The notes under the pieces: generated by a model
Told to the model about the DNA's origin: nothing
The model's input: only the letters and a program-made list of their open reading frames with translations
Database searches by the model: none
Program-made: the position numbers and the translations under genes
Part shown: piece after piece, positions 52,776 through 61,230 of the stretch
Numbering within the stretch: the stretch's first letter is position 1
How the letters are laid out: each line of letters opens with the position of its first letter
Source: JBFJKD01 sp041600415
GTDB lineage: Bacteria > Pseudomonadota > Gammaproteobacteria > Pseudomonadales > Porticoccaceae
Length of the DNA: 64,000 bases
Reading direction: 5' to 3'
NCBI GenBank assembly: GCA_041600415.1
Contig: JBFIKF010000001.1
Coordinates: 62,001-126,000, forward strand

Positions 52776-53912
52776 ATGGATTTTACCTTTAGCGAAGAAC
52801 AGAACGCCCTGCGCGAGACGGTACGTAAATTCTGCCAGGCAGAGATCGCACCACTGGCCCGCGCCGCCGACGAAGCGGAAGAGTTTCCGCGGGAAATGTT
52901 TAAAAAGTGGGGTGACCTCGGTCTGCTCGGCGTGCGCTATCCCACCACCGATGGCGGTTCGGGTTTCGACAAAGTGTCAGACTGTATCGTGCGCGAAGAA
53001 ATGAGTCGCGTCAGCCAGGGCTTCGCGTCCGCCTGGTCGGCCCACAGCCACCTGGGAATCTGGCCGATCTGGCGTGCGGGTACGGCGCAGCAAAAGAAAC
53101 GTTTTTTTGAGCCAGCCGTAAAGGGCGAAAAAATTGCCGGGTTTGCCCTTAGCGAACCGGACGGCGGCTCCAACATTCGCGCCTTGAAAACCACCGTTAA
53201 GAAAGTCGACGGCGGGTATCTGATCAACGGCAGCAAACTGTATATCACCAACTCGCCCATCGCCCAGTTTTTGACCCTGGCCGCGCGCACCAAACCCGAA
53301 ACCACCGCGGATGCTATCAGTCTGTTTGTGGTGGAATTACCCGCCGCGGGCGTGACCATTTCACGCTTGGAAAAAGAGGGCATTCGCGCCTCGGAAACTG
53401 GCCTGATCTACATTGAAAACCTGTTTGTGCCCGACGACTGTTTGCTGGGCGGCGAGGAAGGTACCTACCCGATTATTCTCGAGTGCCTGTCGGAAAACCG
53501 GGTTGGCGTTGCGGCCAACTGCCTGGGGATGGCCAAGGGTGCCCTCGACGCGGCACAAAAATACGCCCAGGAAAGGGTCGTGGGCAAACAAACCATCGGC
53601 AAATTCCAGGCCATCGCCCACAAACTCGCGGATATGTCCGCGCAAATCGAAGCGGCGCAATGGCTGGTGTATTACGGTGCCTGGCGGGTGGATCAGGGCA
53701 CCCTCGACAGCCCCACCGCGGCCAAAGTTAAATTAATCGCCAGCGAAACCGCAGTCGCGGTGAGCGAGCAGGCTATTCGCATTCTCGGCGGCGCCGGCAT
53801 CATGCGCGAGTACCCAGTGGGGCGCATCCATCGGGATGCGCTGGTGTATGTGATTGGCGAGGGTACCAGCGAAATTCAGCGCAATATTATTGCCCGCAGT
53901 CTCGACCTTTAA
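52776..53912 (+). CDS. acyl-CoA dehydrogenase
   Basis: A 378-residue flavoprotein of usual length. Seen: MDFTFSEEQNALRETVRKFC, FALSEPDGGSNIRAL, WITN-type YITNSPIAQFLTLAA, RVGVAANCLGMAKGALD, and GEGTSEIQRNIIARS with the catalytic-base region. It introduces the alpha,beta double bond in acyl-CoA substrates. It follows the PECR-like reductase and precedes an ASCH gene (10 bases) and the LLM oxidoreductase, probably one operon. Substrate chain length unknown. Confidence 0.95.
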   Translation: MDFTFSEEQNALRETVRKFCQAEIAPLARAADEAEEFPREMFKKWGDLGLLGVRYPTTDGGSGFDKVSDCIVREEMSRVSQGFASAWSAHSHLGIWPIWRAGTAQQKKRFFEPAVKGEKIAGFALSEPDGGSNIRALKTTVKKVDGGYLINGSKLYITNSPIAQFLTLAARTKPETTADAISLFVVELPAAGVTISRLEKEGIRASETGLIYIENLFVPDDCLLGGEEGTYPIILECLSENRVGVAANCLGMAKGALDAAQKYAQERVVGKQTIGKFQAIAHKLADMSAQIEAAQWLVYYGAWRVDQGTLDSPTAAKVKLIASETAVAVSEQAIRILGGAGIMREYPVGRIHRDALVYVIGEGTSEIQRNIIARSLDL

Positions 53913-53922
53913 AGGACACCCT

Positions 53923-54252
53923 ATGGACTACCCGGAAAAAACCTGTTCCATCGACCGTCTGGTACGCCAGCCGCGGCTGGTTGCCGCCGCGCTTGCGGGC
54001 GATAAAACCCAGCAGCGGCGCGACGGTGTATACGCCTACCCCGGCGAAACTTTTATGCTGGACACCACCTCCTTTACGCTTACCGACCTCAGCCGTCAGC
54101 GCCTTGGGGATATGACCGAAAGCGACGCCCTTGCCGAGGGCTACGAGAACCTCGATACTTACAAAAACCTGATTCTGAAGATGCACCCCAATATGGCGTG
54201 GAATAACGATCATCTGGTGTGGATGCATACTTTTAAAAAAACTGCGGATTAG
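53923..54252 (+). CDS. ASCH-domain protein
   Basis: A 109-residue protein matching the ASCH/PUA-like pattern: LAGDKTQQRRDGVYAYPGE (K-x-x-T-x-R and the GE turn), FTLTDLSRQRLGDMTESDA, LAEGYENLDTYKNLI, and a closing VWMHTFKK. The ATG at 53923 has AAAGGA upstream; an overlapping upstream frame is inside the acyl-CoA dehydrogenase. Family knowledge: ASCH proteins are RNA- or nucleoside-related; some hydrolyse N4-acetylcytidine. Why one lies between an acyl-CoA dehydrogenase and an LLM oxidoreductase is not evident. Confidence 0.8.
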   Translation: MDYPEKTCSIDRLVRQPRLVAAALAGDKTQQRRDGVYAYPGETFMLDTTSFTLTDLSRQRLGDMTESDALAEGYENLDTYKNLILKMHPNMAWNNDHLVWMHTFKKTAD

Positions 54253-54310
54253 GCCACTTCAAATCGAGCTGGTCTCGCCAACCCAATTACAACAGTCCCT
54301 GGAGAACGGC

Positions 54311-55315
54311 ATGAAAGTAGACAGTGAACTTCCGTTTGGTATCAGCGGCATCCCGGAAAAAATTCGCGACGTGGAGGCCGCCGGATTTAGCGGTGCCCTG
54401 ACACTGGAAACCGGCCACGACCCCTTTCTACCGCTGGTGCTGGCTGCCGAGCACAGCCAAAAGGTGGAGTTGCTAACCGGCATCGCAGTCGCCTTTGCCC
54501 GCAACCCCCTCAACCTGGCAGCCATCGGCAACGATCTGAATGGCTACGCAAAGGGTCGCTTTATCATGGGCATCGGCTCGCAAATCCGCCCCCACATTGA
54601 AAATCGGTTTTCCATGCCCTGGTCCAAACCCGCCGCGCGGATGCGCGAGCTGATTCAGGCCATGCACGCCATCTGGGCCAACTGGTACGACGGCGAGCCC
54701 CTGAATTTTCGCGGCGAGTTTTATCGTCACACGTTGATGACCCCGGTGTTTACCCCGGCCCCCAGCGAATCCGGCCCGCCGCGGGTCTTTCTCGCCGCCG
54801 TGGGTCCAATGATGACCGAGGTGGCCGCCGACCTGTGTGAAGGAATGCTGGTGCACCCGCTGACCTCCGCCCAGTACCTGCGGGAACACACTTTGCCAGT
54901 AATTGAACAGGGCCTGGCCAAGCGCGGCCTATCGCGCAAAGATTTCGAGTTGTCCTACCCGGTGTTTGTGGTGTCCGGACAAACCCAGGAAGCTTTCAAC
55001 GAAAACAAAACCACCGTCAAACAGCGTATCGCGTTTTACTCCTCCACCCCCGCCTATCGCCGCGTACTGGAGACCCATGGCTGGGGAGATATGCAGCCGG
55101 AACTGACCATGATGTCCAAACAGGGTCGCTGGGAAGAAATGGGCGAACTGATCGACGACGACATTCTCAATACCTTTGCCGTCGTTGGCGAGCCAGATAC
55201 CATCATGCCCACCATCAAGGCGCGCTATGCCGAGTTGGTGGATCGCGTCACACTGTCGTTTAATTTCGTGGCGCCGGAACAACGCGCCGCACTGATAAAA
55301 CAACTGGCCTCCTGA
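54311..55315 (+). CDS. LLM-class (putative F420-dependent) oxidoreductase
   Basis: A 334-residue TIM-barrel oxidoreductase of the luciferase-like monooxygenase superfamily, resembling the TIGR03617 group. Seen: EAAGFSGALTLETGHDPFLPL, LLTGIAVAFARNPLNLA, GRFIMGIGSQIRPHIENRF, and VFLAAVGPMMTEVAAD. Family knowledge: TIGR03617 is predicted to use coenzyme F420, found in mycobacteria and some gammaproteobacteria. No F420 synthesis genes are visible here. Neighbours: acyl-CoA dehydrogenase, ASCH gene, then a glyoxalase II-like gene. GGAGAACGGC upstream of the ATG. FMN use cannot be excluded. Confidence 0.85.
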   Translation: MKVDSELPFGISGIPEKIRDVEAAGFSGALTLETGHDPFLPLVLAAEHSQKVELLTGIAVAFARNPLNLAAIGNDLNGYAKGRFIMGIGSQIRPHIENRFSMPWSKPAARMRELIQAMHAIWANWYDGEPLNFRGEFYRHTLMTPVFTPAPSESGPPRVFLAAVGPMMTEVAADLCEGMLVHPLTSAQYLREHTLPVIEQGLAKRGLSRKDFELSYPVFVVSGQTQEAFNENKTTVKQRIAFYSSTPAYRRVLETHGWGDMQPELTMMSKQGRWEEMGELIDDDILNTFAVVGEPDTIMPTIKARYAELVDRVTLSFNFVAPEQRAALIKQLAS

Positions 55316-55378
55316 ATCCGGTAGCGGCCCGTAACAGACCACTACCGAACCCACGACACCAGGCATTGAGGTGATTCT

Positions 55379-56170
55379 ATGATCGTTAAACAAATCTGGA
55401 CTGGCAACGACTACCGCAATTTTAATTACCTCATCGTCTGCCCGGAAACTGGCGAGGCGCTGGCCATCGACCCGCTGGCGCATCAAATGTGCCTCGACGT
55501 TGCCAAAGACAACGGCTGGCAAATCACGCAGATCGTCAACACCCACGAACACTTCGATCACACCGGCGGCAACGCGGCCATCGTCAAGGCTACCGGCGCG
55601 AAAGTGCTGGCCCACAAAAATGCCGGCGGCAGTATTACCGGCATGGATCGCGGGTTAAGCGCCGGGGATGTAATCAAGGTGGGCCGCACTGTGGAGCTGC
55701 TGGCACTCGACACCCCCGGTCACACCATGTGCCACGTGTGCCTGCTGTCGCAAACCGATAACCCGAGCCTGTTCAGCGGCGATACCTTATTTAATGCGGG
55801 GGCGGGCAATTGCCACCACGGCGGTCATCCCGAAGAACTGTATCAAACCTTCGTCCGGCAACTGGCGCAACTGGACGATAAAACCAACGTCTATCCCGGC
55901 CACGATTACATCACCAACAATCTGGAATTTACCCTCGACCGGGAACCCGACAACGCGCAGGCCAAAGCCCTGTTGGCAAAAACCCGCGAGCAGGATCCCG
56001 CGTCGGCCCTGGTATCAACCCTCGCCCTCGAAAAAGAAATCAACGCGTTTTTTCGCCTGCACAGCCCCACCGTGATTGCCCGCCTGCGGGAATCATTTTC
56101 CGACCTGCCGGAAAACCCGGATCCCAAAACCGTATTTATAAAATTGCGCGAGCTACGTAATAGTTGGTAA
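55379..56170 (+). CDS. hydroxyacylglutathione hydrolase (glyoxalase II-like metallo-hydrolase)
   Basis: A 263-residue metallo-beta-lactamase-fold hydrolase. Seen: the metal motif THEHFDHTGG, DTPGHTMCHVC, GDTLFNAGAGN, YPGHDYI, and the C-terminal glutathione-site-like KEINAFFRL. These match glyoxalase II, which cleaves S-acylglutathione thioesters; length is near GloB (251). It could act on another thioester such as an acyl-CoA of the neighbouring pathway. Gene context: last of the run that begins with the PECR-like reductase. Confidence 0.85.
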   Translation: MIVKQIWTGNDYRNFNYLIVCPETGEALAIDPLAHQMCLDVAKDNGWQITQIVNTHEHFDHTGGNAAIVKATGAKVLAHKNAGGSITGMDRGLSAGDVIKVGRTVELLALDTPGHTMCHVCLLSQTDNPSLFSGDTLFNAGAGNCHHGGHPEELYQTFVRQLAQLDDKTNVYPGHDYITNNLEFTLDREPDNAQAKALLAKTREQDPASALVSTLALEKEINAFFRLHSPTVIARLRESFSDLPENPDPKTVFIKLRELRNSW

Positions 56171-56558
56171 GCAGGGGCTTCGCATCGCCACTAGTTGCAC
56201 ACCGTTAGACGACTGCGCCACGTGTTCTACTGCAACATATTCGAAATCCTGCCTGCAGGGGGCTATTGGCTTTTTTTGGCAAAACGTCTTACAAAATAGT
56301 GCTCCCCATCCAAGGCGTGAGCCAGCTACTTTTCTGTATTAAGCACCTCTGACAGACTCCCGTACCCAACTGATACGGAAAGAATATAGCGATTGAAATC
56401 GCCAAACTTCACAACTATGCTACTGACATCGCCACAAGGAAGTACTGGCAACACTATGACAATAAAACTATTTTACCGAATTCTGAATAACCACCTCACA
56501 ACACATTGCTATCGGGCAATAGAATTGCCTATCCGACCGTTACGAGCAGCCTTAGCCA
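56171..56558. other. gene-free AT-rich stretch opening the low-GC segment
   Basis: A 388-base gap with no credible gene. It is more AT-rich than the flanks to the left, as are the next two genes. It contains isolated GTTAGAC at about 56195, discussed and rejected as a cassette site. No recognisable terminator, repeat or RNA. It probably contains the promoter of the membrane-protein gene that follows. Confidence 0.4.
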
Positions 56559-57101
56559 ATGAATGTTGACGATCCTACAGCAGATGAACTGTTAAAAGCT
56601 GGGAAGCTCAATGAAGCTAGCGAGGCATTGTGGTCAGAATTCAATAAAGCCCGGGACGCCGAAACTCAGGCTGTACGGGAATTTGAAAGGACACTCTGGT
56701 TTACAAATTCAGGAGCGGCAACTGTAACGATTGGGTACATAACAACTACCGACCATCCAACCTTTGTACAATTTCTAGGTAGTAGCATGTTCGTTGCCGG
56801 AATATTGGCATTGCTGATAATGAAATTTATAGGTGAAACTAACGCAGTTAGGTACAGGAGTCGTCGCCAAACGATCTCAGAGAATTTTTTCCTAAAAGGC
56901 GAGAGAATGTCCTCTTTCGAGCAGATTCGGGATGGTACATTTAAAAATCTTACGCGGAGCTATAAGGCTCTTAAATCGGTGGCCGCAATACTCTTTTTCT
57001 CTGGATGTATTTTAACATTGGCCGGTTTGTACCCGATCGTTTCTAGCACAACTGCCAATAACAAACAGCTGAACATTGAAGTAGTTAAAGACGCAGCGTA
57101 A
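56559..57101 (+). CDS. hypothetical membrane protein, no recognised family
   Basis: A 180-residue protein. Residues 1-45 are hydrophilic and charged, possibly coiled (ELLKAGKLNEASEALW, FNKARDAETQAVREFE). Hydrophobic segments at about 48-66, 72-92 (SSMFVAGILALLIMKFIG) and 141-163 (VAAILFFSGCILTLAGLY), with a basic loop between, suggest three membrane spans and a small integral inner-membrane protein. No homologue recognised. Base composition is lower in GC than the neighbouring catabolic genes, suggesting separate acquisition. The lipoprotein gene starts 45 bases downstream. Confidence 0.6.
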   Translation: MNVDDPTADELLKAGKLNEASEALWSEFNKARDAETQAVREFERTLWFTNSGAATVTIGYITTTDHPTFVQFLGSSMFVAGILALLIMKFIGETNAVRYRSRRQTISENFFLKGERMSSFEQIRDGTFKNLTRSYKALKSVAAILFFSGCILTLAGLYPIVSSTTANNKQLNIEVVKDAA

Positions 57102-57146
57102 GTTAACTGCATGTTAGAGCACCAAGATTTACTATGGAGTAGTATC

Positions 57147-57410
57147 ATGAAAATATTTATGGCTATAGCGTTGGTAGTTCTGCTGTCCTCATGCGTTACG
57201 TGGAATCCAACGCTCGATATGACTTTCCAACAATTTCAAGACCATTTTAATCTTTCGGATAACTATGACCCTCTTAGATTAGTCGGAGATGACGGCACTA
57301 CCAGAGTTTATGAAACAGGTGATGTTTTCTATTATTTTGTTTCTGGAAAATTAAACCGTATTGATCAGGGACAACTATTTGAGCAAAGAATACAAATATC
57401 TGTGCAATAG
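57147..57410 (+). CDS. small predicted lipoprotein
   Basis: An 87-residue protein. Signal peptide with lipobox: MKIFMAIALVVLLSSC, Cys16 being the lipidation site; the mature part is about 70 residues, with a possible beta-rich segment (RVYETGDVFYYFVSGKLNRI). ATG has TGGAG upstream; an earlier in-frame ATG at 57111 would place a charged segment before the signal peptide and is less likely. No family recognised. Tight to the membrane-protein gene upstream and of similar base composition; may be cotranscribed. Confidence 0.6.
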   Translation: MKIFMAIALVVLLSSCVTWNPTLDMTFQQFQDHFNLSDNYDPLRLVGDDGTTRVYETGDVFYYFVSGKLNRIDQGQLFEQRIQISVQ

Positions 57411-57451
57411 AAATTAAAAGCGCAAGGCCAAAACCATTTAATTTTTAGCCG

Positions 57452-57673
57452 CTAGTTTTGCCATTTGATTTGAAATTCAATTTCTTCCGACGCCTCTTCC
57501 CGCTCGTGTTCAATATTGTACGTGGCGCGCGCAGGTACGTTGATTCTTTCCCCCGCTATTTGAACCGTGAATTGCTCTTTCTTTTCCAGGCAATCGGCCA
57601 GACGTCGCAGCTTGGCTACAAATTGTGAGGTGGTGTAGGTTTTTTCGATATCTCGTTGTTGCTTTTTGACCAC
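57452..57673 (-). CDS. amphi-Trp domain-containing protein
   Basis: A 73-residue cytoplasmic protein with the pattern of the amphi-Trp domain family: FVAKLRRLADCLEKKEQFTV, a core VPARATYNIEHERE and the ending EEIEFQIKW. Such proteins are short, widespread in bacteria and archaea, and have no established function. It is opposite in strand to the lipoprotein gene. Its stop is near a weak hairpin GGC-AAAA / TTTT-GCC region (57427-57451) that might terminate both genes. Confidence 0.75.
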   Translation of the reverse strand: MVKKQQRDIEKTYTTSQFVAKLRRLADCLEKKEQFTVQIAGERINVPARATYNIEHEREEASEEIEFQIKWQN

Positions 57674-58051
57674 GGGATCGAACCTCTAGTTGGTGAGCTG
57701 GTTTTGGCGAGATGGAATGAAAGCGCCCCATCTGCGGTCTATAGTATGCTGTTGTAATTGGCTTAAGGAAACTGGTCAGACGCATCTAGATCTGGCGTTC
57801 AGGTGCTGGTGTGTAATCGGCCGGATAGCGAGGCCGCAAGCTTCAACGAAACGTGTCGATACAAATTACAGTGTCGATGAAATAACAGCGTTTGTTACCA
57901 CAGTAAAAGACGTAACAACTGCATCAAAATCGCCCGCCAAATATACGGACTCAAGCCTCGCTGCCGCTCGACCATTTATGCGGAATGTTTAAATGCCCAT
58001 GCGTGAAAACCGGTATGCTTCAGAGCCCTTTAATACTGCCGTTGTCGATTA
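57674..58051. other. gap between the amphi-Trp gene and the YdhR-like gene
   Basis: A 378-base stretch. A plus-strand open frame from about 57690 to 57992 (TTG start, no ribosome site, Trp/Cys-rich, no family pattern) looks spurious. No RNA gene, repeat or terminator recognised. It may hold the promoter of the amphi-Trp gene and a remnant of older sequence. Confidence 0.35.
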
Positions 58052-58369
58052 CTACGCGACGTCCCTGACCGTAGTTTTAGGAATTTCATTGTCGACGATA
58101 ATAGGGCAGTCAAAATAGTCAATCTGGGCGGGTTCGCCCCAGGCGTCAAGCATGTATTTTTGCCATTCGTCGTTATACCAGGCTTCGGCGGCCTGCTTCG
58201 ATTCCCACAAATACAACCCGCCGGCCCGTTTGCCGTTTTCGCTGATCATGTAGTACTTGCGAACCAGACCAGCCAGCCCTTCATATTTCGAGGTGGTGGC
58301 AGCCATTTTTTTTATAAATTCGTTTTGATCCGGCGTGTTTATTGGAAATTGAACGTGTGCAACTATCAT
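58052..58369 (-). CDS. YdhR/ABM-like monooxygenase-fold protein
   Basis: A 105-residue ferredoxin-like-fold protein: MIVAHVQFPINTPDQNEFI at the start, YEGLAGLVRKYYMISENGKR in the middle and GLYLWESKQAAEAWYNDEW near the C-terminus, the pattern of YdhR (putative monooxygenase) proteins. Its ATG overlaps the stop of the GMC oxidoreductase gene by one base (TAATG), so it is translated in coupling with it. Family knowledge: YdhR-like proteins are proposed to handle hydrophobic aromatic or polyketide molecules; function undefined. Confidence 0.8.
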   Translation of the reverse strand: MIVAHVQFPINTPDQNEFIKKMAATTSKYEGLAGLVRKYYMISENGKRAGGLYLWESKQAAEAWYNDEWQKYMLDAWGEPAQIDYFDCPIIVDNEIPKTTVRDVA

Positions 58370-59976
58370 TAGTTTTCTCCCATTACTGTTTCAGTTTGGT
58401 CGCCCGTGGATTGCGCTGCGACCTGTACGGTTTGTAATCTGGCAGCCAATGTTTCGCCCACATGTTCCGCCCAGGCGGCTATGGCCAGCGTCGGCGGTCC
58501 GCCGATAGGCGCTGGCATAGCGGCAGCGTCGGCGACGTACAATCCCGGATGGTCGTGCACTTCCCCGTAGCCGTCGACTACTCCTCGCTCGCTGTGTGGC
58601 CCCACACAACACCCCCCCATAGCGTGCACGGAAACAGGCTTATTTAAAAAATAGATTTTCCGCCCGGATTGCTCGCTGACTTTACGCCAGGTACGACGAA
58701 TGCGCGCATAGATGGGACTATTATCCGGGTTATAAGTGAGGCGTAACTTGCCGCGTACCCAAGTGACGGTACCGTCCTGTTGCTCCTGACCGTAACAGGC
58801 GGTAAAAGCGGTGCGCTTGAGCCGGTTGCGGATAAATTTTGGCAAGGGCCAAAACTCTACGGCGGGCCAACCACCGCCACCCAGCACCAGGGGATCATCG
58901 GGATCTTCATCGCCCTGTTTTAATTCGAATCCTCCATGAAACGGCAAGCCGGTACTTAGATCGCGGCCGGGCTCGTTGTAATCCCACAGCGCAAAATAAT
59001 CCCCATTCCCACCCACGCGAAAGCCTAGCCAGGGCATCCCAGCAAGACCCCCGTCCTGGTCTCGGCTTTTGAGCAACAAGCGCAGTGTGTTCATTGTTCC
59101 GCACCCAAGAATCACCTGGTTGCTGTAGAGCGAATGCTTTCGCCCGGTACGTAAATCGCGAATATCGACCCGATAACGGCTGGAACTACCCTCGGGTTGC
59201 GCGACAATACAGGTCGCTTCTGTCATATCCCGAAGCGCCATGCCGCGCTCCATCAACGGCTTGAGCATATGCCAGTCGAGGGTTGTCTTGGCCCCGCTGG
59301 GGGAGCCAAACACACCGTGATTATGGGGATCGGTATAGCTCATCTGCCAGCGCTCAACACCTTCCGGGGTGGTGATTTTCTGGTGCTTACCTATTTCATC
59401 GGGAAACAGAAAGCCGAGCCAGGTGGGTACGGCCTTGCTCGGGCCCTGTAATGGATCGTCGGGCCCCAGCCGTTCTGCGGCGGTGTGCGGTATCTGCATG
59501 GCTGCGCTGGGGCTCACCAATTGCAGTTTATCGATGATATTCTGGTAGTGACGCTCCATCACCTGGTGATCGACACCCGGCGCACGGTTATTCCAGAAAT
59601 CCACAGAGGCTGGTTTTCGAAATACCGCCGAATAAATGTGGCTGCCACCGCCAACGCTGGACGAACACAGCGTATCCAGGCCTCGCCCACGAAAGATTTC
59701 GATTAAACCGCGCTTGTTCCAGGTTAGTCGTCCCCCTGGCCAGAAGCGCGTGTTGATAGACCGCAACGCGTGGGTGAACATGCCCAGACCCCGCGGCAAC
59801 ACCGCGCGATCGGCAATACCCAGCGAGCGCACGGGCACAGTGTCGCGCCACGGACCACGCTCCAGCATGGTGACCTTAAGCCCAGCGTTGACCAGGGGCT
59901 CGGCGGCAAATGTACCGGCAAAGCCACTGCCAATCACAATGACATCAACTGGAATCTGATCGCGAGTATCGGGCAT
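58369..59976 (-). CDS. GMC-family FAD oxidoreductase, cholesterol-oxidase-like
   Basis: A 535-residue flavoenzyme. FAD-binding VIVIGSGFAGTFAAEPL (about 12-28), a SSVGGGSHIYSAV segment, GCGTMNTLRLLL, and the GMC C-terminal pattern VSVHAMGGC, GVVDGYGEVHDHPGLYVAD, GPPTLAIAAWAEHVGE. The layout recalls bacterial cholesterol oxidase-type GMC enzymes, which oxidise secondary alcohols of sterols and similar molecules. Long N-terminal basic/hydrophobic insertions are family-typical. ATG at 59976 has AAAGGGG upstream. Overlaps the YdhR-like gene by one base. Substrate is inferred from family and from the DUF1302/DUF1329 neighbours. Confidence 0.88.
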   Translation of the reverse strand: MPDTRDQIPVDVIVIGSGFAGTFAAEPLVNAGLKVTMLERGPWRDTVPVRSLGIADRAVLPRGLGMFTHALRSINTRFWPGGRLTWNKRGLIEIFRGRGLDTLCSSSVGGGSHIYSAVFRKPASVDFWNNRAPGVDHQVMERHYQNIIDKLQLVSPSAAMQIPHTAAERLGPDDPLQGPSKAVPTWLGFLFPDEIGKHQKITTPEGVERWQMSYTDPHNHGVFGSPSGAKTTLDWHMLKPLMERGMALRDMTEATCIVAQPEGSSSRYRVDIRDLRTGRKHSLYSNQVILGCGTMNTLRLLLKSRDQDGGLAGMPWLGFRVGGNGDYFALWDYNEPGRDLSTGLPFHGGFELKQGDEDPDDPLVLGGGGWPAVEFWPLPKFIRNRLKRTAFTACYGQEQQDGTVTWVRGKLRLTYNPDNSPIYARIRRTWRKVSEQSGRKIYFLNKPVSVHAMGGCCVGPHSERGVVDGYGEVHDHPGLYVADAAAMPAPIGGPPTLAIAAWAEHVGETLAARLQTVQVAAQSTGDQTETVMGEN

Positions 59977-60215
59977 ATATCCACCCCTTTTTATGTTATC
60001 GAGCACACAAAAAAGCCATTAAACGCGCTGATTGACGACTTGGCAATATCAATTCAGAAACCTGTCGCCTTAACTATCTTTCGAGTAACGCAAATCGCTC
60101 GTGTACAGTAGCCGAATCGAAGGAACATCCTTTTTTTGAATTCTTACCTTCCGGTCAAGGATGATACAGCCAGGAACACTTGCGAAAGTATTTTCTGGGT
60201 GAATCCTGATCAGCA

Positions 60216-60247
60216 GCTCAGTTGCTCAGTTGCTCAGTTGCTCAGTT
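60216..60247. repeat. four copies of an 8-base tandem repeat at the SDR stop codon
   Basis: GCTCAGTT occurs four times in succession. On the minus strand this reads AACTGAGC repeated, and the stop codon (TGA at 60244-60242) of the SDR gene lies in the first unit, after an AAC codon. The remaining three copies are untranslated. The 8-base period means slippage would shift the frame of any read-through, but as the first stop is in the repeat, copy-number change does not alter the protein. Likely a slippage site. Confidence 0.9.
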
Positions 60248-61039
60248 ATAGACACCCTGAGTTGAATTTCCATCTACCGTTACCACTGTGCCAGAGATAT
60301 AGGAGGCGCGATCCGAGGCAACAAAACAGATCACGTCCCCCAGCTCCTCTGGCTCCGCCAGGCGTCCCATTGGGAAACCTTTCATCATTTCTTCGCCTAA
60401 TGCTTCGGGGGTTTTACCTTCGGCTTCGGAACGGCCTTTGATCAAACGCAAATAACGTTCTGTCATTACACCGGAAGGGGCCACGCCGACCACCCGTATA
60501 TTGTCTTTGGAGCCCATGTCGGCCAGGCTTTTGGTAAAGTTCACCAGCGCGGCATTAGACATGCCCACCGCCATGTAGGAGTATTTGGGATTGCGCGCTG
60601 CCGTTCCCAGTACATTGATAATACGTCCGCCACCCTGAGCTCGCATGATTGGATACACCGCCTGACAGCTTCTGACGTAGGCTTGAACTTTTTGATTCCA
60701 GCCTTCGAGCCAGTCACTGCTGGAAATTTTCAGAAAATCACCGGCGGGAATTTTACCTGCACCATTGTTCACCAACACATCAATGCGACCGTACTTCTCC
60801 ATCGCGACTTCCATTAAACGCTGCACATCCGCGTCGCGAGTAACATCGCAGGTCTGAGTGGTGATTTCCGCGCCGGTTGCGGCCCGGACTTCGCTGGCAA
60901 CCTGATCCATAGTCTCGAGATCACGAGCAGCGAGTACCAAACGCGCGCCCTCTTTGGCAAAGGCCATGGTCACAGCCACGCCGATGCCCTTGCTGGCCCC
61001 GGTTACCACAACAACTTTATCTTTTAAGCCCAGATCCAT
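60242..61039 (-). CDS. SDR oxidoreductase with noncanonical active site
   Basis: A 265-residue SDR. Seen: VVVTGASKGIGVAVTMAFA, NNGAGKIPAG for NNAG, and at the catalytic position the sequence YSYMAVGMSNAALVNF. The usual Lys is Asn and no Tyr sits four residues before it. This N-A-A-L arrangement occurs in an SDR subgroup of unclear catalysis, so it is not obviously a damaged gene. C-terminal YISGTVVTVDGN is intact. Upstream on the strand are DUF1302 and DUF1329 genes; downstream lies the GMC oxidoreductase. Confidence 0.82.
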   Translation of the reverse strand: MDLGLKDKVVVVTGASKGIGVAVTMAFAKEGARLVLAARDLETMDQVASEVRAATGAEITTQTCDVTRDADVQRLMEVAMEKYGRIDVLVNNGAGKIPAGDFLKISSSDWLEGWNQKVQAYVRSCQAVYPIMRAQGGGRIINVLGTAARNPKYSYMAVGMSNAALVNFTKSLADMGSKDNIRVVGVAPSGVMTERYLRLIKGRSEAEGKTPEALGEEMMKGFPMGRLAEPEELGDVICFVASDRASYISGTVVTVDGNSTQGVYN

Positions 61040-61230
61040 AATTTTCTCCTGAAATTATTTATTTGATTGCGATGCGGACGTAACGCAATACGAATTAGTA
61101 ATCCCGCGGGCCTTTCGAGTCTTTCGGAATAAAGTTCAACGCCTTTAATGCGGATACGACGTCTACCGCGGCCCCATACGGGCGAGGTTAATGGGTATCG
61201 GACTACTTTTTGGGCAACTTAAAAATTTTC

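Noticed and set aside
56190..57125. GTTAGAC and GTTAACTGCATGTTAGAG near the low-GC genes, resembling integron cassette (attC) core sites.
   Set aside because: No paired inverted core of the right spacing and no integrase; single 7-base matches are expected by chance.
57690..57992. Plus-strand open frame of 100 codons.
   Set aside because: TTG start, no ribosome site, Trp/Cys-rich composition and no family pattern.
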